A program made the translations under genes and the position numbers. This document shows positions 1 through 5,180 of a DNA stretch of 10,721 nucleotides, one piece after another (the first letter of the stretch is position 1; each line of letters starts with the position of its first letter). The stretch lies in contig JBMDWZ010000096.1 in NCBI GenBank assembly GCA_048594865.1, forward strand, positions 1-10,721, in the 5' to 3' direction. The notes below the pieces were generated by a model. The model did no database searches and was not told the origin of the DNA. It was given only the letters and a program-made list of their open reading frames with translations. Origin of the DNA: CALKWS01 sp048594865. Its GTDB lineage: Bacteria; Actinomycetota; Actinomycetes; Actinomycetales; Beutenbergiaceae.

Positions 1-100
1 CACGAGCAGTGCCCGAACCGCCACCCGCGCGCTTAGCAGCCGGCGCACCGAATCCTAGGCCCGGGAGGGCCGGCTCGAGGTGGGTGACTGGTTGCGACAT
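1..100 (-). CDS. N-terminus of unidentified protein, cut by left edge
   Basis: Reading leftward from an ATG at 100-98 there is an open frame of 33 codons to the window edge with no stop. It begins MSQPVTHLEPALPGLGFG and continues with a Gly/Ala-rich stretch. No Shine-Dalgarno is visible before the ATG. A TTGACT hexamer at 135-130, a 17-bp spacer and a TGCAGT hexamer at 112-107 would place the transcription start at or within a base of the A of the ATG. That is the arrangement of a leaderless transcript, which is common in actinobacteria. The product is not recognisable from so short a piece. The open frame could be chance, since stops are rare in GC-rich DNA, so confidence is moderate. Confidence 0.45.
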   Translation of the reverse strand, partial: MSQPVTHLEPALPGLGFGAPAAKRAGGGSGTAR

Positions 101-106
101 AAAACA

Positions 107-135
107 ACTGCACGCCGCACGAGCGTTCGAGTCAA
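107..135 (-). promoter_or_regulatory. Putative sigma70-type promoter for the left-edge gene
   Basis: On the minus strand, TTGACT (135-130) matches the -35 consensus at five of six positions. It is followed after 17 bp by TGCAGT (112-107), a weak -10 with three of six matches. The predicted start falls at about 100-101, on the ATG of the leftward partial gene. It sits in the 65-bp gap between that gene and the rightward methyltransferase. I see no equally good promoter for the methyltransferase, although its upstream DNA (148-165) is AT-rich. Confidence 0.4.
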
Positions 136-165
136 CCCCTAGAGCCAAATTAGTTTGAACGAGTT

Positions 166-780
166 TTGAGCTACCCCAACCGAGTGCCCCATAGTGGGGC
201 GGTGGTCAATGAGAGTGCCGAGCGCTGGGAGCGTCGCTACCGAGCTGGCCGGATCTTCGGTGATTCACCCAACCGACTGCTCGTGAAATACCGACGGTTC
301 CTCATCGACGGTCGGACTCTGCTGGTGGCCGACGGGTATGGCCGTAATGGCCTCTGGCTAGCGCGCCAGGGGATAACGGTCGACGCCTTCGATATCGCGC
401 CCTCGGCGGTATCCGAAGCGAATGCCGACGCGACCTTCCAAGGTCTTGCGTACCGTTCCCAGGCGATCGACGCGGCATCGGGCTTGCCCCACGACCTGTG
501 CGATCGAACGTATGCGAACATCGTCTCGATCTGGCCGCACGTGGACCACAACAACACCGACTACAAGTCACAGGCGGGCGCCGCGCTCGCTCCCGGAGGT
601 CGGATATTGCTGGTCACAAGCATCAAGCTCAGCCCGCCCCGCACTGAGATCGCGCAATGGCCGCAGGACCTTGACTGGACCGTTCGCGATCAGACCGACC
701 GGTCCTACGCATTGCTCGGCGTGCGCGCGCCTACTAATCCCCCAACAGCGCAACGAGCCTGCGGGCATCGAGCTCCCTAA
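166..780 (+). CDS. Class I SAM-dependent methyltransferase (TehB/thiol-methyltransferase-like)
   Basis: The product should transfer a methyl group from S-adenosylmethionine to a small acceptor in the cytoplasm; the acceptor is unknown. The family signature is clear: ERWERRYRAGRIFGDSPN near the N-terminus, then the SAM-binding glycine motif VADGYGRNGLWLARQG (about residues 55-70), the acidic end of strand beta2 (VDAFDIAPSAV), and ALAPGGRILLV as the post-motif strand. Relatives usually read ADGEGRNG, so Tyr replaces Glu here. The region between ALAPGGRILLV and the terminal SYALLGVRA strand looks shorter than usual. No ATG is available: TTG at 166 is the longest option, and GTG at 184 or 202 would also keep the family start, with 202 closest to typical N-termini. 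None has a good Shine-Dalgarno. The last 16 or so codons overlap the convergent membrane-protein gene and look like read-through tail rather than conserved sequence. Confidence 0.8.
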   Translation: MSYPNRVPHSGAVVNESAERWERRYRAGRIFGDSPNRLLVKYRRFLIDGRTLLVADGYGRNGLWLARQGITVDAFDIAPSAVSEANADATFQGLAYRSQAIDAASGLPHDLCDRTYANIVSIWPHVDHNNTDYKSQAGAALAPGGRILLVTSIKLSPPRTEIAQWPQDLDWTVRDQTDRSYALLGVRAPTNPPTAQRACGHRAP

Positions 781-2104
781 GCCGCCGGTACCGCTTGCGC
801 AGCCCGCCTGCCCCGACAGTGATCGCCACTCCGATCCCTATCCCGGCAATCCCGGCCGCCGGTGCATGCGAGAACTGCAGCAAGAGCGCGATTCCGACGA
901 GCGCAATGAGCGGGCCGGCGATCCAGGCGAGCACCGACGCGACGATCCAGGCGGTCCGCGCGTTCGCCTCCCAGAGACTTTCCAGCTCGCCCGCGATGTG
1001 AGGGTCGCGTCGCCCGGCCCCGGTCGCGAGCCACTCTTCGGCAGCCGCTCGCTGCTGCTGCAGGTAGGCGTCACGGGCCAAGATCCACGCGTATCCCGCT
1101 AGCGCGCACGCGGCCAAACACATCACGGTCAGGGCCCGAACCACGGCATCGGCATCGGCATCTAGGTCGCCGCGCCCCTCCATCACCGAGGCGTAGACGA
1201 TGAACCCGAACACCCCGGCAGCGGCAACGCCCAGGACGATGGCGGTGAGACGCTTCGTGCGTCGCGGCCCGGGGTCCAGATTGGCAAGCGCCTCATGCCG
1301 TAGCGAGGACGGCGGCGTTGAGTGCTGATGCCCGACGGCGGAGCCCGGCTCAGTCTCGTGTGCGGGGGTGGTGTGATGCCCGACGGCGGAGCCCGGTTCA
1401 GTCTCGTGAGCGGGGGTGGTGTGATGGCCGACGGCGGAGTCCGGTTCGGTCCCGTGTGCGGGGGTGGTGTGATGGCCGACGGCGGAGTCCGGTTCGGTCC
1501 CGCTGGTGCGGGGTGCGTCATCACCATCTTCGGGAGGTTCCACTCCCAGTAACTCCGCGACCTCGACTCGCAGTCGGTGCGGCGTCGTCTCCACTGCTTT
1601 CCCGCTACCGGTGAGACCGGCGACCACCTCGGCGTCCCGGCCCTCGCGATTACTGATCTTGGGACTGTCCAAACGCCCCAAGAAGTCATCCAACGCCTGC
1701 AGATTCTGGGACGCGAGCCCCGGGTAGGGCCGGCCCGCCACCAGCAAACGGAACGACGGCTCGTCTTGCACGTCGAACCGGTAGATGACGTATCCCGGCC
1801 CGCCCCCCTTATCCCGCTTCAACGATCGCCGGGTGGCGGTGATGCTCCGGAAATGGAAATCGCGGCCGTTGACCCTCAGATTTCCGGTTAACTCATTCAG
1901 TTGCACCCGAGGAAAGTTCGCGGTCAATGCCAACATCGTGATGAGGAAGATCGCAAAGCCAATGCACACGACGACCGCGAGAACAGCCGGAACCGATGCC
2001 TCGCTTCCGAGACCGATAAAGAAGGCCAGCAGGGTCAGCAAGGACGACCCCAGAATGGGCATCGCCAGCGGCCTGCGCCATGCCGACGGCTGAATGGTCA
2101 CCAC
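734..2104 (-). CDS. Multi-pass membrane protein with PH-like domain and 16-residue tandem repeats, function unknown
   Basis: I do not recognise a named family. The start chosen is GTG at 2104, because AAGGTG lies 7 nt upstream; this gives 456 residues. An upstream GTG at 2134 and an ATG at 2062 are alternatives. Two hydrophobic helices span about residues 16-32 and 38-60. A soluble block follows (about 64-150, NFPRVQLNELTGNLRVNG onward) that resembles small bacterial PH-like domains which follow a membrane anchor. Residues about 200-260 are four copies of a 16-residue unit (TEPDSAVGHHTTPAH type), probably a flexible linker. Further hydrophobic helices lie at about 283-305, 318-340 and 380-430. 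The charged segment after the fourth helix (DAYLQQQRAAAEEWL) looks helical. The gene follows the SDR gene by 69 bp on the same strand, and its end overlaps the methyltransferase end by 47 bp. The role is unknown. Confidence 0.75.
   Translation of the reverse strand: MVTIQPSAWRRPLAMPILGSSLLTLLAFFIGLGSEASVPAVLAVVVCIGFAIFLITMLALTANFPRVQLNELTGNLRVNGRDFHFRSITATRRSLKRDKGGGPGYVIYRFDVQDEPSFRLLVAGRPYPGLASQNLQALDDFLGRLDSPKISNREGRDAEVVAGLTGSGKAVETTPHRLRVEVAELLGVEPPEDGDDAPRTSGTEPDSAVGHHTTPAHGTEPDSAVGHHTTPAHETEPGSAVGHHTTPAHETEPGSAVGHQHSTPPSSLRHEALANLDPGPRRTKRLTAIVLGVAAAGVFGFIVYASVMEGRGDLDADADAVVRALTVMCLAACALAGYAWILARDAYLQQQRAAAEEWLATGAGRRDPHIAGELESLWEANARTAWIVASVLAWIAGPLIALVGIALLLQFSHAPAAGIAGIGIGVAITVGAGGLRKRYRRLRELDARRLVALLGD
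1327..1505. repeat. Four 48-bp tandem repeats inside the membrane-protein gene
   Basis: Units start at 1327, 1375, 1423 and 1471, each beginning GATG(C/G)CCGACGGCGGAG. The first three are full-length, and the fourth diverges after about 33 bp. The period is a multiple of three, so the array encodes four in-frame copies of a 16-residue Thr/Pro/His-rich unit. Copies 1 and 2 share GAGCCCGG and copies 3 and 4 share GAGTCCGG, which suggests stepwise duplication. Such arrays often vary in copy number between strains. Confidence 0.9.
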
Positions 2105-2114
2105 AAAGTGACAC

Positions 2115-2146
2115 CTTAGCCACCACCGTGGCACGGCTTAGCCACC
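2115..2146. promoter_or_regulatory. Direct repeat CTTAGCCACC flanking an 11-bp palindrome, upstream of the membrane-protein gene
   Basis: CTTAGCCACC occurs at 2115-2124 and again at 2137-2146, 22 bp apart, about two helical turns. Between them is the palindrome CCGTG-G-CACGG (2126-2136). This fills much of the 69-bp gap between the SDR stop and the membrane-protein start. One copy overlaps the Shine-Dalgarno AAGGTG (2117-2112, minus strand). It could be a regulator site, a small RNA-level control element, or simply a local duplication. No binding protein can be named. Confidence 0.35.
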
Positions 2147-2173
2147 GCACCGCCAAACTCGGAAGCGCACGTG

Positions 2174-3649
2174 CTAAGCCCGGTGCCGCCCCTGAGCCGA
2201 ACTCGACTCTTCGGCAATCTCAATGATCTGGCGGGTCATCGCACCAAAGATAAAACCGTGGAATGGCAACACCGACCACCAATACAACCTGCCCGGTAGG
2301 CCACGAGGGAAGAAGATGGCGCGCTGCCGCAGGATCGATCCACCCTCCGGGTGTACCCGCACTTCAAGTTCCAGCCACGCCTCCCCAGGCATGCGCATCT
2401 CGGCGCGCAGCACCAACTTGCTGCCGCGTTCCAAGGCCTCCACGCGCCAGAAATCGATCGCGTCACCGGTCCGCAGCCGGTGTGGGTTACGCCGCCCCCG
2501 CTGCAGCCCGACACCGCCCACGAGTTTGTCGATCAGCCCCCGTGCGGACCACAGAATGTGCATGGAGTACCACCCGGTTTTGCCCCCGATGGACTCGACC
2601 ACGTCCCACACCCGCTCCGGCGGCGCCTGCGTCCGGCCGTACTTCACATCGGTGTACACCCGATACCCGGCCCAGTCCGGGTCGGTGGGCAACGGATCGC
2701 TCGGAGCACCATGGACCGAGGCGTCCTGCCAGGAGGTCTCGACTTCGCCGTCGTCGACCTTCCGCAAGGCGAGCCGCACCGCGTCTTGGTAGGAGACCAG
2801 GCCGGCACTCGGCGGCGGGATGTAGGCGTCGATGTCGCGCTCGGAGACCACGCAGTCGTGCTGCAGCGAGCCGACCAACGGGATCGCCAGTTTGCGGGGG
2901 ATGGGGGTGACCAGGTTGACCCACTGGGCCGCCAGCCAGGGCGTGAGCACGGGCAGTGCCACGATCCCGCGGCGGTGCAGCCCACTGACCTTCGCATACC
3001 CCTGCATCACATCTTTGTACGCCAGCGCGTCGGGCCCACCGATGTCGAAGGCGCGGTTCACGTCCCCGGTGATTTCGGCGGCCTTGACCAGATAGTGCAA
3101 CGCATCGCGGATGGCGATCGGTTGCACCCGGTTGTTGACCCACTTGGGCGCCGGCATCACCGGCAGCACCTCGGTGAGGTGGCGGATCATCTCGAAGGAC
3201 GCCGACCCAGAACCGATGATGACGCCGGCCTGCAGCACGATCGTGGGGGTGGCGGATTCGAGGAAGATTTCACCAACGGCTAGCCGGGATCGCAAATGGT
3301 CCGACAGGTCAGCACCCTGCGGATGCAGCCCGCCCAGGTAGACGAGCCGCCGAACGCCATGAGCCTGCGCGGCGTCGGCGATGTTGCGGGCCATCGCGCC
3401 CTCGGAGGATTCGAAGTCTCCGCCGGCGGACATCGCATGCACCAGGGCGTAGATGACGTCGATACCTTGTGCGGCGGCGTTGACGTCTTGGGCGGATTGT
3501 AGGTCGCCCTCGATGATCGACACGTGCCGCGCCCACGGGGTTTCGGCGATCTTGTGGGGCGAGCGAACGAGCACGGTGACCTGGTGCCCGGCGTCCAGCA
3601 GCCGCGGCACAAGCCGGCCGCCGACGTAGCCGGTGGCTCCGGTGACCAA
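2174..3649 (-). CDS. NAD(P)-binding SDR-family protein with C-terminal DUF2867 domain (YbjT-like)
   Basis: This is an atypical short-chain dehydrogenase/reductase joined to a DUF2867 domain, the architecture of E. coli YbjT. The Rossmann motif is VTGATGYVGGRL (GxxGxxG), and the arginine of LVRSP follows strand beta2, as in NAD(P)-binding atypical SDRs. A typical substrate-pocket segment follows (VIIGSGSASFEMIRHLTEVLPVMPAPKWV). DUF2867 covers about residues 325-480 (YRVYTDVKYGRTQAPPERVW to FIFGAMTRQIIEIAEE). The catalytic YxxxK of classical SDRs is not evident, as usual in this subfamily; the reaction is unknown. The only standard start that keeps the fold is TTG at 3649, but it lacks a Shine-Dalgarno and lies inside the first beta strand. 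GAAGGG at 3675-3670 is 8 nt before an in-frame ATC at 3661, exactly where relatives have Met (then A-S-I-L-V-T-G). The true start may therefore be that ATC, giving 495 residues. It is probably co-transcribed with the genes on either side. Confidence 0.88.
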   Translation of the reverse strand: MVTGATGYVGGRLVPRLLDAGHQVTVLVRSPHKIAETPWARHVSIIEGDLQSAQDVNAAAQGIDVIYALVHAMSAGGDFESSEGAMARNIADAAQAHGVRRLVYLGGLHPQGADLSDHLRSRLAVGEIFLESATPTIVLQAGVIIGSGSASFEMIRHLTEVLPVMPAPKWVNNRVQPIAIRDALHYLVKAAEITGDVNRAFDIGGPDALAYKDVMQGYAKVSGLHRRGIVALPVLTPWLAAQWVNLVTPIPRKLAIPLVGSLQHDCVVSERDIDAYIPPPSAGLVSYQDAVRLALRKVDDGEVETSWQDASVHGAPSDPLPTDPDWAGYRVYTDVKYGRTQAPPERVWDVVESIGGKTGWYSMHILWSARGLIDKLVGGVGLQRGRRNPHRLRTGDAIDFWRVEALERGSKLVLRAEMRMPGEAWLELEVRVHPEGGSILRQRAIFFPRGLPGRLYWWSVLPFHGFIFGAMTRQIIEIAEESSSAQGRHRA

Positions 3650-3669
3650 GATGGAGGCGATGAGGTGGG

Positions 3670-3675
3670 CCCTTC
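3670..3675 (-). promoter_or_regulatory. Shine-Dalgarno GAAGGG positioned for an ATC start at 3661
   Basis: GAAGGG on the minus strand is followed by 8 nt and then ATC GCC TCC ATC TTG GTC ACC GGA. It is the only purine-rich ribosome-binding site near the start of the SDR gene, and it fits the ATC rather than the TTG 12 bp further on. There is no ATG, GTG or earlier TTG in frame between the ATC and the upstream in-frame TGA. Confidence 0.5.
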
Positions 3676-3724
3676 GGTGCAGAGTCCGCCAGCGCGTGCG
3701 CGTTGGTGGGTACCGCCCAGCGTT

Positions 3725-4015
3725 TCACTGCTTGGCAGGTGGCGCATGTCCAGTGGTGTTGGGCGGTGCCCGTTTGTAAGGGTCGACGGCGTAACCCGAG
3801 TAACTGCCCGACGGCACCGTGGCATCGTCGTACCTGGGATGCGTGATGCGTTGCACCTCGTCCCAGGGCACGTGGCTGGAGGTAAACCCGTTGTGCACCC
3901 AGACCCCTTCGTCACTGGCGCGCGTGCGCCCCCAGGTCGTCCGGGCCATCGCAGTTGCACCTACTGCAACGCCCAGAATGCGCCACACAGACCACCCTGG
4001 CTGCCACGTACGCAT
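3725..4015 (-). CDS. Small membrane-anchored PH-like protein
   Basis: A 96-residue protein starting at ATG 4015. An in-frame TAG lies 12 bp upstream of the ATG, so no longer version exists. Residues about 8-26 (GWSVWRILGVAVGATAMAR) form a short, weak hydrophobic segment. It is followed by a beta-rich piece, DEGVWVHNGFTSSHVPWDEV, which matches the short PH-like domains of many actinobacterial membrane proteins (a strand, a turn with NG, then PW-x-E/D-V). The tail is Pro/Lys-rich and probably disordered. The Shine-Dalgarno is poor. It precedes the SDR gene by 63 bp on the same strand and is divergent from the TetR gene. The membrane protein two genes downstream also has a PH-like block, so the two may work together; that is inference. 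Function unknown. Confidence 0.65.
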   Translation of the reverse strand: MRTWQPGWSVWRILGVAVGATAMARTTWGRTRASDEGVWVHNGFTSSHVPWDEVQRITHPRYDDATVPSGSYSGYAVDPYKRAPPNTTGHAPPAKQ

Positions 4016-4017
4016 CA

Positions 4018-4034
4018 GTTCACGCTATCTGAAC
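4018..4034. promoter_or_regulatory. Inverted repeat GTTCA-N7-TGAAC in the divergent TetR intergenic region
   Basis: GTTCA (4018-4022) and TGAAC (4030-4034) form a 17-bp dyad just upstream of the leftward small gene and 67 bp before the TetR ATG. Divergent TetR genes commonly bind a dyad in the shared intergenic region, so this is a candidate operator. The arms are only 5 bp, so chance occurrence is possible. The perfect decamer GCCTCGAGGC further along (about 4060-4071) is a second candidate. Confidence 0.35.
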
Positions 4035-4100
4035 CAGCAATGTGTGCACGGGGTACGCTGCCTCGAGGCATTCCATCGATGAACTGCGAGGGTGGTGAAC

Positions 4101-4751
4101 ATGGCGGCGGAACCGCCCTCGGCAAAGCGCTCCGACGCGCGGATCAACCGCGAGGAGCTGCTCGATGTGGCGGGCGATCTCATCGCCGAGCGAGGTGTTG
4201 AGGTGCCGCTGTACCTGGTGGCCAAGGGTGCTGGAGTTGGTCCGGCTACGCTGTATCGGCACTTTCCAGACCGGCATGCGTTGCTCTGCGCGTTGGCGTG
4301 GCGCTCCGCTGAAATGTTCTCCGCGGTTGGGATGGCGGCCGCTGCCGCCGAATCCGGTTGGGACAAAATCACCACTTTCCTCGATGGCGTTCTGGCGCTG
4401 CATCTGCGCTCGCCCTGGCTCAGCCCGGTGGCGGATTACGCCCGCGCCCACCCGCCCGAGGGCTGGGTGACGGGAAAGTGGGACGCAGCCCTCCTCGCCG
4501 TCGTGCAACAAGCGAAGGACGAAGGATCCCTGCGGCTCGACGTCGAAGTCACCGATGTGGTGTTCCTGCCGATTCTGCTCGCCAAACTCGTGTCCTATCC
4601 AGAACCGCTGCGCGGCACGGTCATCGCACGTCACCGAGCGCTAATGCTGGATTCGTTGCGGCCCCAAGGGGCGCCCCGGCCGGAACTTGGGGCAGAGGCG
4701 TTATCTGCCGAGGTGCTCAAGGCTGTCACCGAGCCCAGGGCGCGTCGATAG
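4101..4751 (+). CDS. TetR-family transcriptional regulator
   Basis: A 216-residue DNA-binding repressor of the usual TetR length. The N-terminal helix-turn-helix spans about residues 16-62: REELLDVAGDLIAERGVEV, a turn, and the recognition helix region GVGPATLYRHFPDRHALL, which is diagnostic. The C-terminal helical domain, residues about 70-195, would bind an unknown ligand and form the dimer; it resembles the SbtR-like group. The start chosen is ATG 4101, with GAGG ending 9 nt upstream; GTG codons at 4092 and 4095 are in frame but lie within or too near that site. It is divergent from the PH-like/SDR/membrane-protein genes, which makes those its likely targets along with itself. A 24-bp palindrome 80 bp downstream of its stop is another possible target. 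Confidence 0.92.
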   Translation: MAAEPPSAKRSDARINREELLDVAGDLIAERGVEVPLYLVAKGAGVGPATLYRHFPDRHALLCALAWRSAEMFSAVGMAAAAAESGWDKITTFLDGVLALHLRSPWLSPVADYARAHPPEGWVTGKWDAALLAVVQQAKDEGSLRLDVEVTDVVFLPILLAKLVSYPEPLRGTVIARHRALMLDSLRPQGAPRPELGAEALSAEVLKAVTEPRARR

Positions 4752-4830
4752 CCCAGACATCTCCCCTTTGGGCGGCGCGATCTTGGGCAGTGCGCAGTCT
4801 TGCGGGATGGGAGGAAATCTCGCTAATCTA

Positions 4831-4854
4831 TAAACGGATAATTTAATCCGTTTA
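4831..4854. promoter_or_regulatory. Perfect 9-bp-arm palindrome TAAACGGAT-N6-ATCCGTTTA, probable operator
   Basis: The arms TAAACGGAT (4831-4839) and ATCCGTTTA (4846-4854) are perfectly complementary around the spacer AATTTA. The element sits in an AT-rich island (about 4824-4854) of an otherwise GC-rich window, with promoter-like hexamers TATAAA (4829-4834) and GATAAT (4837-4842) in or at it. Length, symmetry and AACGG/CCGTT half-sites are typical of operators of TetR-family dimers. It lies between the TetR stop and a 66-codon ORF beginning at 4901. It could instead be a weak hairpin terminator for tetR, but the stem is AT-rich and no T-run follows, so an operator is more likely. Confidence 0.65.
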
Positions 4855-4900
4855 GCGCGAAGAGTCGTCAAGCGGGCCAGCGAATCGGGGAGAAGTGAGG

Positions 4901-5101
4901 ATGACGGAACCAGGTGGTTTCAGCGCGAGCAGACGCATGAGCTGTGCCGCACGAGTAATGGAAACGGATCAGAGTGCGCTGAGCGTATGCAGTGGCGCGC
5001 ACGTGCCGGTGGCCTCCCAGCCACCGGCGTCGGCAGTAGGCGATGCCGGCCGGTTACCCGGGCCGAAGAATCCGGCGGTGCGGGCGCTACCAGACGCTTA
5101 G
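4901..5101 (+). CDS. Small unidentified ORF (66 aa) with strong ribosome-binding site
   Basis: From ATG 4901 the product is 66 residues (MTEPGGFSASRRMSCAARVM at the N-terminus), ending in TAG at 5101. GGGGAG at 4887-4892 stands 8 nt before the ATG, and the in-frame GTG at 4895 is an alternative start. No domain, signal peptide or membrane helix is visible. It has three Cys/Met-containing patches and then a Pro/Ala/Gly-rich, probably disordered tail. Codon choice (AGA, GTA, CTA, TTA, CCA) is less GC3-rich than in the neighbours, suggesting either a foreign or young gene, a decayed remnant, or no gene at all. In favour of a gene: a palindromic AT-rich promoter-like element 47 bp upstream and a strong hairpin starting 10 bp after the stop. 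Confidence 0.4.
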   Translation: MTEPGGFSASRRMSCAARVMETDQSALSVCSGAHVPVASQPPASAVGDAGRLPGPKNPAVRALPDA

Positions 5102-5110
5102 CGGCCAGCC

Positions 5111-5138
5111 TCTAGCAACGGCGTGAGCGCCGGCTAGA
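5111..5138. terminator. Strong hairpin between convergent genes, probable bidirectional terminator
   Basis: TCTAGC (5111-5116) pairs with GCTAGA (5133-5138), and CGGCG (5119-5123) pairs with CGCCG (5128-5132). The loop is TGAG and there is a two-base AA bulge, so the stem has 11 bp in total. No T-run follows on either strand, which is common for actinobacterial hairpin terminators. It lies 10 bp after the stop of the small ORF and 34 bp past the dipeptidase stop, where a shared terminator for two converging transcripts is expected. Confidence 0.65.
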
Positions 5139-5153
5139 CACGGGCTATTGCAA

Positions 5154-5180
5154 GTTAGAGCAGTTAGAGCAGTTAGAGCA
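5154..5180. repeat. Three 9-bp tandem repeats carrying tandem stop codons at the dipeptidase end
   Basis: GTTAGAGCA occurs at 5154-5162, 5163-5171 and 5172-5180 without interruption. On the minus strand it reads CTG CTC TAA three times in the dipeptidase frame, so the gene ends Leu-Leu-stop and two further in-frame Leu-Leu-stop units follow. It probably arose by slippage at the end of the gene. Confidence 0.85.

Noticed and set aside
2351..3283. Long rightward ORF (310 codons) opposite the SDR gene
   Set aside because: It is the antisense shadow of a clearly conserved protein in GC-rich DNA; its translation is Arg/Gly/Pro/His-rich with no recognisable domain.
4752..4800. Hairpin GCCC...GGGC after the TetR stop as a terminator
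   Set aside because: Only a 4-bp stem with a long loop; not convincing.
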